A stretch of 44,449 nt of DNA, taken from positions 1 through 44,449 of the IMG/VR virus record IMGVR_UViG_3300025289_000049. The stretch is one strand, 5' to 3'. The stretch is from a virus. Below are positions 40,572-44,449 of this stretch, one piece after another. The position numbers and the translations under genes were made by a program. The stretch's first letter is position 1. Each line of letters starts with the position of its first letter. Under the pieces are notes generated by a model. The model ran no database searches, was not told the DNA's origin, and worked only from the letters and a program-made list of their open reading frames with translations.

Positions 40572-41911
40572 TGCACTTCCCCCTTGCTCGTCCTCTCCGC
40601 ATTGCAGAACTGCCTATGCTTCTTCCGGAATGCCAGCGCCACGTTACCCACCGATCCCGTCCGGTTCTTCGCGACGATCACCTTCACCGCATTGTCCGTC
40701 GGATCGCTCCCATGCGGCCGATGCAGAAACAGCACAATGTCCGCATCCTGTTCTTGACTCCCTGAATCGCGTAGATCGGATAGCCTCGGCTCACGCTGCT
40801 CCGAATCGCTCCCGCGATTCAACTGCGACATGGCAAGGACGGTGATTCCGAGTTCGCCCGCGATCCTCTTCAACGTGCGCGACACCTCAGCCACCTCCTG
40901 CTCCCTCAGCCGTCCCCGCTCCTTCGGCGTCTCCACCAGCTGCAGATAGTCTACCACGAGTAGAACGATCCCATGCTCCTGTTTCAGCCGTCGCGCCTCC
41001 GCCCTGAGATCGGCGAGCTCGAGCCCCGCACGACACGTCAGCCAGAGAGGCACATCGCTCGCGCACTGCACGGCACCTCTCATCGACGCCAGCGCCTCCG
41101 CATCGGCGCTCTTCGGATCGTTCATCGCACTCGGTGGCACCTTCGCGTAGAGACTCATCACTGTCGATGACACCTCGAACTGACTCATCTCCATCGACAT
41201 GATTGACACGGGCTTCGTCCTCCGACCCGCCAGATCGACCGCCACATTCGCCGCCCACGTCGACTTGCCCTGCCCCGGCCGTCCAGCAACAATCACCAAC
41301 TGCCCCGGCCGGAACCCCCCGATCAGAAAATCAAGATCGATGAACCCCGTCGGCAGATACGCCTCCGCCTCACCTGCCCTCACCCGCTCCACCTCCGCCA
41401 CCAGGTTCTCCGCAGCCTCCGGCCACGACGCCGTACAGATCGCCCCCGCCCGATCCCGTAGCAGCGCGGCGAGTCCGGACTGTGCGCGCCCGAGGACCTC
41501 ATCCGCCTCCGCACCGGCCACGTGACCCTCCCGTAGCAGATCGTACCCGAGGCGGATCACTCCGCGCAACAGGGCCAGATTGCGCACGATCTCGGCGTAG
41601 TGGATCGCGTTTGCGGCGTGGGGTACGACATCCATCAACGATGCGAGGTAATCCGGACCACCGGCCCGCTCCAGGTCCCCCGTACGAATGAGATCGTTGT
41701 GTAGCGTCCTGGCGTCAATCGGTACGTCGCCGTTGGCGAGAATCACACACGCGGACAGAATGAGCATGTGCGCGGGATGGTACATCGACTCAGGACCGAT
41801 CACACTCAGCACGTCCGTCAAACAGCTCGGGTCCAACAGGATCGACCCGAGTACCGCTCGCTCATCGTCCAGACTCTGCGGCGGAACTGACGTTTGGAAT
41901 TGATCACTCAC
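40568..41911 (-). CDS. dnaB: Replicative DNA helicase, DnaB family
   Basis: This encodes 447 residues, near the usual DnaB length. The N-terminal domain (about 10-110) starts PPQSLDDERAVLGSILLDP and contains HPAHMLILSA, as in DnaB_N. The RecA-like motor follows: TGFIDLDFLIGGFRPGQL, Walker A GRPGQGKST (about 208-216), MSMEMS, Walker B LLVVDYLQL, and the sensor/loop segment LRDSGSQEQDADIVLFLHRP. All key motifs are present. It unwinds the fork 5' to 3' on the lagging strand as a hexamer. A replication-initiator-like gene lies upstream, but no helicase loader, primase or polymerase is seen in the window, so host enzymes or genes outside are probably used. Confidence 0.92.
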   Translation of the reverse strand: MSDQFQTSVPPQSLDDERAVLGSILLDPSCLTDVLSVIGPESMYHPAHMLILSACVILANGDVPIDARTLHNDLIRTGDLERAGGPDYLASLMDVVPHAANAIHYAEIVRNLALLRGVIRLGYDLLREGHVAGAEADEVLGRAQSGLAALLRDRAGAICTASWPEAAENLVAEVERVRAGEAEAYLPTGFIDLDFLIGGFRPGQLVIVAGRPGQGKSTWAANVAVDLAGRRTKPVSIMSMEMSQFEVSSTVMSLYAKVPPSAMNDPKSADAEALASMRGAVQCASDVPLWLTCRAGLELADLRAEARRLKQEHGIVLLVVDYLQLVETPKERGRLREQEVAEVSRTLKRIAGELGITVLAMSQLNRGSDSEQREPRLSDLRDSGSQEQDADIVLFLHRPHGSDPTDNAVKVIVAKNRTGSVGNVALAFRKKHRQFCNAERTSKGEVQ

Positions 41912-41950
41912 ACGTCACCCCCGAGGAAAAAACGCCCGGCCGCGAACGGT

Positions 41951-42030
41951 GACATGTACCCCGACGGGAGAGGGCTCGAGGACGCACGCGAGCCGGGCTG
42001 ATTTTTGGTGTGGGGAGCAGGGTACATGTC
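41951..42030. promoter_or_regulatory. Nested inverted repeats upstream of dnaB
   Basis: GACATGTACCC (41951-41961) is repeated exactly in inverted form as GGGTACATGTC (42020-42030), 58 bases away. Inside them lies GGCTCG (41973-41978) with CGAGCC (41989-41994), and the plus strand has TTTTT at 42002-42006. The region 41912-42093 has no convincing gene. The pair could be an operator bound by a regulator at two sites, or a large hairpin in the dnaB leader. Confidence 0.4.
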
Positions 42031-42093
42031 GAGGGGAAATCTATCGGATCACGCGAAGGGCGTCAAGGACAATTTGCGCAGGGCGTCGATGTT

Positions 42094-42444
42094 TTATTTT
42101 CGCGACCGCTCCGGTCGTGGCACTCGGCACACATCCGGAGTGAGACGGACGAGTTCGCGGTCATGCGGTTCCACGGCGCGAGTGTACCATTGTCGTCCGA
42201 TGCGCATGAGTAGACCGCAATCGTAGATGACGGGGGTGGTGAGTTTCACTTCTAACCTGGGTCGTGTTAGTCGAACGCAGTCGACGACCCGATCTACGTC
42301 GTGCGGTTCGATGATGCGGGCGTGCCACTGGCCACGGACACGCACGAGGACTCCCTCGAAATCGCGCACGGCGCGGGCGTGCTCCTTCTCCGAGTGCCGG
42401 AGCACGCCGCGGCAGTAGAGACAATCGGGGCGGAAGGAGATCAT
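42094..42444 (-). CDS. Hypothetical protein with internal duplication
   Basis: This encodes 116 residues. After an N-terminal CLYC (residues 8-11) two related units follow: VRVRGQWHARIIEPHDVDRV (about 34-53) and MRIGRQWYTRAVEPHDRELV (about 80-99), sharing 'R..RQW..R..EPHD..LV.LTP'. This is an internal duplication, each unit beta-strand, aromatic, then helix. The ATG overlaps the stop of a 31-codon ORF. A small DNA- or RNA-binding role is possible from its Arg content, but unproven. Confidence 0.5.
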   Translation of the reverse strand: MISFRPDCLYCRGVLRHSEKEHARAVRDFEGVLVRVRGQWHARIIEPHDVDRVVDCVRLTRPRLEVKLTTPVIYDCGLLMRIGRQWYTRAVEPHDRELVRLTPDVCRVPRPERSRK

Positions 42445-42536
42445 GTTTGTCCATCACCCATGTTGTTGTATCCGCCTTGCGCCGATCCCGGAGAAGAGCG
42501 AGACGAATCGTAATCCTGCGAAATGTGGAGCCACAT
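42441..42536 (-). CDS. Possible 31-codon ORF
   Basis: This frame begins MWLHISQDYDSSRSSPGSAQ and ends with TGA overlapping the ATG of the gene at 42444 (ATGA). GGAGG lies about 10 bases upstream of its ATG, and the three bases before the ATG form a stop codon (ATG TGA ATG). It competes with the 75-codon frame (42454-42681) for the same DNA; at most one is likely to be the main product. The short hydrophilic sequence has no recognisable feature. Confidence 0.25.
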   Translation of the reverse strand: MWLHISQDYDSSRSSPGSAQGGYNNMGDGQT

Positions 42537-42681
42537 TCACATCTTGCCTCCATTTCCGATTTGCTTCATCGGACCGTTCACATGTGCTTTGCAATTCGCC
42601 TTCCCTCAAGATCAAGTCCAGAAACACATTGCGTTGACGTAGATTTAAGATGTACGCGCCCTTGATCTTGCGATTGCTCAC
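42454..42681 (-). CDS. Hypothetical protein (tentative)
   Basis: This encodes 75 residues from a GTG that overlaps the preceding ORF by 4 bases (GTGA). The N-terminal half is basic (SNRKIKGAYILNLRQRNVF). Much of the coding DNA overlaps a set of TTGATCTTGCG repeats, so RKIK in the protein follows from the repeats. The rest is charged and of average composition. Either this is a real gene containing repeats, or the repeats are the functional element and the frame is incidental. Confidence 0.3.
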   Translation of the reverse strand: MSNRKIKGAYILNLRQRNVFLDLILREGELQSTCERSDEANRKWRQDVNVAPHFAGLRFVSLFSGIGARRIQQHG

Positions 42682-42761
42682 ATATTCGCTTGACGCAAGA
42701 TCAACCGCGACTTGATCTTACGGGAGCGCCTTCGCAAATGATTATGTCCCTTGATCTTGCG
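42605..42761. repeat. Iteron-like cluster of CTTGATCTTGCG repeats
   Basis: Five copies of a 12-base element occur in 157 bases: forward CTTGATCTTGCG at 42661-42672 and 42750-42761, CTTGATCTTACG at 42711-42722, and inverted CGCAAGATCAA at 42694-42704 and CTCAAGATCAAG at 42605-42616. The copies at 42694 and 42711 face each other across 6 bases. Two forward copies share an extra CCC before and a GTGAGCA-like end after. This lies just downstream of the replication-initiator-like gene, as expected for an origin or for operators of that operon. Confidence 0.55.
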
Positions 42762-42902
42762 TGTGAGCATTTTCTGTACACCACCCAACGACGGAATCTC
42801 ATGATAGGTCGGAACACCCCTCCGCCGAGGACCTCCACCTCCCAGGAGCGGGCGACCGGCAAAACGCGCACGATGCCCCAGGAACGATCCGGACGGGTTC
42901 AC
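42678..42902 (-). CDS. Hypothetical basic protein (tentative)
   Basis: This encodes 74 residues, Gly/Arg/Pro-rich at the N-terminus (GRPLLGGGGPRRRGVPTYHE) and strongly basic at the C-terminus, where the DNA repeats give RKIKG and SRKIKSR. It overlaps the next frame by 4 bases. No clear ribosome site stands before the start. Composition is unlike the confident genes, so it may be non-coding origin DNA. Kept because it is the only frame that fills the gap in the operon direction. Confidence 0.25.
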   Translation of the reverse strand: MNPSGSFLGHRARFAGRPLLGGGGPRRRGVPTYHEIPSLGGVQKMLTRKIKGHNHLRRRSRKIKSRLILRQANM

Positions 42903-42957
42903 GGGTCCTGGAACACCACCCGCCCCGTCCGCGTGGCTTGGCGGGGATCGTAGAGAC

Positions 42958-44031
42958 TCAGGAGGGTATCAACCCGATACAATCCAGACACTCTCCGGTT
43001 GGTGTCCGAGGATCGGTCCCACCAGCGAAACACGGACCGTTATGTCGTCTCGGCGGGGAGGAAACTGCCGCAACGTCGTCCTCCCAACCACTTTCCATCA
43101 GCCACCGGTCCGCAGTGCGCAGGTATTTCCCGCCATCCCGAGCAGCGTCCAGCGACCGCTCTACCGCCTCCGCCCCGCGCTGGATTTTGGCGCACAATTC
43201 AGCCGTAAGTCCTAACCCCACATACAATTGCAGCGCGATTTGCCGCCGCACTTTCCGGCCCTCCCGGGCTGGGTACGTCGCCCAGAATTGATCGAAAGCC
43301 GCGAGTATGTTGCCCGGCGCATCCCCCGGCGCAACGAGGGTTTCCGACAAAACGGACGGGCTGGATAGGGGTTGCTCCTCCTCCGATCCTGAACTACCAC
43401 CTGTTGTGGTTTCTCCCTCAATTTCACCACTCTCACACTCCCTGTTGTGGGTGTAAACTGGGGCTGGGGGTAAAACGGAGGCGGACGAGAGAGGGGTTTG
43501 AGAATTTCCTCCAACGGAGTCAGCTGCTGCATCTGCATCTGCATCTGCTTCTGCTTCTGCTTCTGCTTCTGTGTGTCGTGCTACATTCGCATGTAGCGCG
43601 CTACAATTGCTGGCAACTGGGTGTGACGCGGCGTGACGGAGTGTGACAGACCGTGACGAGGCGTGACTCTTCGCTGCGCGGCGAGCGCGGAAATACGGAG
43701 CACGGGAGCCTTCCTTCGCTTGACCTTTTTCTCGGTAGGTGGCGTAGTTGAGAATTAGCCAACCTCCGGGGATGGATTCGATTCTACGACCCTCGTTGTC
43801 GGGGGTCCGGGAATGGGGATCGGGAGACGAGAGGATTTCGACGGCGTGAATCATCTCGTCCAGAGTGACGCGGGCGAGCGAGGCGAACCCAGGCAGGCTC
43901 CCCTCCACACGTCCGTCCGAATCGCAGGTGGCGAGGAGGGCAATCCAGACACGTAGCGTTTGATGTTCCTCGCACCAGATCGTTGAGGTAACGATGGAGG
44001 AGAACAATTTCGAGAATCCGCTCATCGGCAT
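42958..44031 (-). CDS. Replication initiator-like protein (phage O/DnaD-type)
   Basis: This encodes 357 residues from the ATG at 44031; ATG at 44025 (MSGFSKLF) is an alternative. Residues ~3-110 match the N-terminal domain of many phage replication proteins: FSKLFSSIVTSTIW, RVWIALLATCDSDG, GSLPGFASLARVTLDE, then WLILNYATYREKG, a winged-helix-like DNA-binding module. A Ser/Thr/Ala-rich linker with an EAEAEADADAD tract follows. The C-terminal domain (about 240-340) has FDQFWATYPAREGRKVRRQI, a helical motif also common in this class. Such proteins bind the origin and load helicase; dnaB lies downstream. The middle of the gene carries 10-base-phased GTGAC repeats. Confidence 0.65.
   Translation of the reverse strand: MPMSGFSKLFSSIVTSTIWCEEHQTLRVWIALLATCDSDGRVEGSLPGFASLARVTLDEMIHAVEILSSPDPHSRTPDNEGRRIESIPGGWLILNYATYREKGQAKEGSRAPYFRARRAAKSHASSRSVTLRHAASHPVASNCSALHANVARHTEAEAEAEADADADAAADSVGGNSQTPLSSASVLPPAPVYTHNRECESGEIEGETTTGGSSGSEEEQPLSSPSVLSETLVAPGDAPGNILAAFDQFWATYPAREGRKVRRQIALQLYVGLGLTAELCAKIQRGAEAVERSLDAARDGGKYLRTADRWLMESGWEDDVAAVSSPPRRHNGPCFAGGTDPRTPTGECLDCIGLIPS
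43522..43667. repeat. Repeat block inside the replication gene (origin candidate)
   Basis: GTGAC occurs five times at exactly 10-base steps (starts 43623, 43633, 43643, 43653 and 43663 on the plus strand). Next to it, GCTACA (43580-43585), TGTAGC (43592-43597) and GCTACA (43600-43605) form an inverted/direct triplet. A hexanucleotide tract of CTGCAT/CTGCTT units (about 43524-43572) adjoins. All lie in the linker between the two domains of the replication protein, the place of the lambda origin within gene O. Helical phasing suggests protein binding on one face of the DNA. Confidence 0.5.
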
Positions 44032-44180
44032 CACCGGCGGTATCTAGCTCCGCCGCCCCCACGAGGACCTCTCCCCCCCCCGCGTGGGGTTGGCAGCGCA
44101 GGCCGCGACCTCGGACAGTCTCCGGGGGGCGGTAGACGTGGAACCACGGGGGGGGGGTCGGGTCGATTGTTGTTGTTCAC
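44031..44180 (-). CDS. Pro/Gly-rich leader ORF of the replication operon (tentative)
   Basis: This encodes 49 residues from a GTG with AGGA upstream, about 20 bases below the predicted transcription start. The stop overlaps the replication gene's ATG (TGATG). The sequence is low in complexity: NNNNRPDPPPVV, Pro-rich, then GGGRGPRGGGGARYRR. It contains a run of ten C's and a run of nine G's (minus strand), so slippage would change the frame. The two runs can pair in the RNA. It may be a translated leader with a control role rather than a functional protein. Confidence 0.35.
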   Translation of the reverse strand: MNNNNRPDPPPVVPRLPPPGDCPRSRPALPTPRGGGRGPRGGGGARYRR

Positions 44181-44206
44181 GAGGTTTTTTCCTGCCTGCC
44201 GACAGA

Positions 44207-44235
44207 ATTCTACCACCTCATCGACCCGCCGTCAA
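44207..44235 (-). promoter_or_regulatory. Sigma70-like promoter of the replication operon
   Basis: On the minus strand, TTGACG (44230-44235) and TAGAAT (44207-44212) are separated by 17 bases, a near-consensus promoter. It lies at the head of the minus-strand block, about 176 bases before the replication-initiator-like ATG. An 8-bp inverted repeat (CTTGCATT 44261-44268, AATGCAAG 44286-44293) lies just upstream and could bind a regulator. Confidence 0.7.
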
Positions 44236-44449
44236 GCGATTTTCCCGAAAAACGTCAGATCTTGCATTTCGCGAGGTTCCGTCCGAATGCAAGCGCCTGC
44301 ATGCGTTTGCGCTATTTTTCCCCCGTTTGCCATGACGTAATTTGTCGCTGGCAAGATTTGTCACTGTCGTAACTCGTTGCTGGGGCGAGCGATAACGTCG
44401 TGCGGCCGTTGGCATGGGGCTTGCGAGTGTGGAGGGGCAATCCGGGGAG
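44236..44449. promoter_or_regulatory. Regulatory intergenic region at the right edge
   Basis: No convincing gene was found here. The region holds the inverted repeat CTTGCATT/AATGCAAG (44261-44293), a GCATGC palindrome near 44300, and a direct repeat ATTTGTC(G/A)CTG at 44340-44350 and 44356-44366. It is more AT-rich than its surroundings in places. The last 40 bases contain GGAGG-type purine runs that could precede a plus-strand gene outside the window. A divergent control region between leftward and rightward genes is likely. Confidence 0.4.

Noticed and set aside
42454-42500. SLFSGIG, like motif I of C5 DNA methyltransferases, at the end of the 75-codon frame
   Set aside because: The frame stops a few residues later and no other methyltransferase motif follows in any frame.
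42161-42553. 130-codon minus-strand frame with Arg/Thr/His-rich product
   Set aside because: It overlaps the gene with the duplicated EPHD units and has the composition of an out-of-frame shadow.
43500-43580. EAEAEADADAD tract as a sign of misassembly
   Set aside because: Similar Glu-Ala tracts are common in this class of phage replication proteins, and the repeat units are not uniform.
1-44449. Terminal redundancy or circular overlap between the two window ends
   Set aside because: The first and last ~60 bases share no repeat I can see, so circularity is not supported directly.
1-44449. CRISPR array, tRNA genes, diversity-generating retroelement, integrase or transposase
   Set aside because: No regularly spaced long repeats, cloverleaf sequences, reverse transcriptase or recombinase motifs were seen on either strand.

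Overview
The window looks like most of a podovirus-type tailed-phage genome from a metagenome or an unstudied host. The GC content is moderately high. There is no rRNA, tRNA, CRISPR array or insertion sequence, and no integrase or recognisable host gene. Genes are packed with 4-base ATGA/GTGA overlaps and good Shine-Dalgarno sites. Morphology is inferred from gene content: portal, scaffold-like protein, capsid protein, a connector candidate, a tail-nozzle-like beta protein, large ejection-type proteins and fibre genes are present, while sheath, tail tube and tape measure are absent. A lipobox-bearing spanin candidate points to a Gram-negative host.

Layout. Almost everything from 44.2 kb down to 0.9 kb is on the minus strand and reads right to left. 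A sigma70-like promoter (44207-44235, TTGACG-17-TAGAAT) starts the replication block: a Pro/Gly-rich leader ORF, a replication-initiator-like protein with phased repeats inside its gene, small unknown genes over an iteron-like cluster, and a DnaB helicase. Small Cys-rich genes lead into packaging: a candidate small terminase, two unknowns and the large terminase. A second promoter (36047-36075, TTGACA-17-TAGACT) lies downstream of the terminase block and precedes a run of small genes, two zinc-ribbon proteins and the portal. A rho-independent terminator (30824-30870) separates the portal block from the scaffold-like, decoration-like and major capsid genes. A perfect 12-bp hairpin follows the capsid gene. 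Next come adhesin-like beta proteins, including a 753-residue protein with a signal peptide and poly-glycine repeats, then connector and nozzle candidates.

The main feature is a 3263-codon gene (6825-16616). It encodes a giant modular protein resembling the phage 'large polyvalent proteins', with an HExxxH zincin-like segment and a long helical C-terminus. It sits among other probable ejection proteins. A 41-bp exact direct repeat inside it flanks exactly 708 codons that include the protease-like module.

Downstream are tail-fibre genes (3.4-5.3 kb) and a lysis region with holin-, XhlA- and spanin-like genes but no recognisable endolysin. At the left edge, three overlapping plus-strand genes converge on the spanin gene. 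Another plus-strand zinc-ribbon gene (1556-1762) shares a CATG start palindrome with a minus-strand gene. If the genome is circular or permuted, the right-edge regulatory region would separate leftward replication/virion genes from rightward small genes. That is inference.

Two other themes stand out: about ten small Cys-rich zinc-ribbon-like proteins, and one apparent frameshift near 39734-39748. Family names come from motif recognition by eye; no database search was possible.
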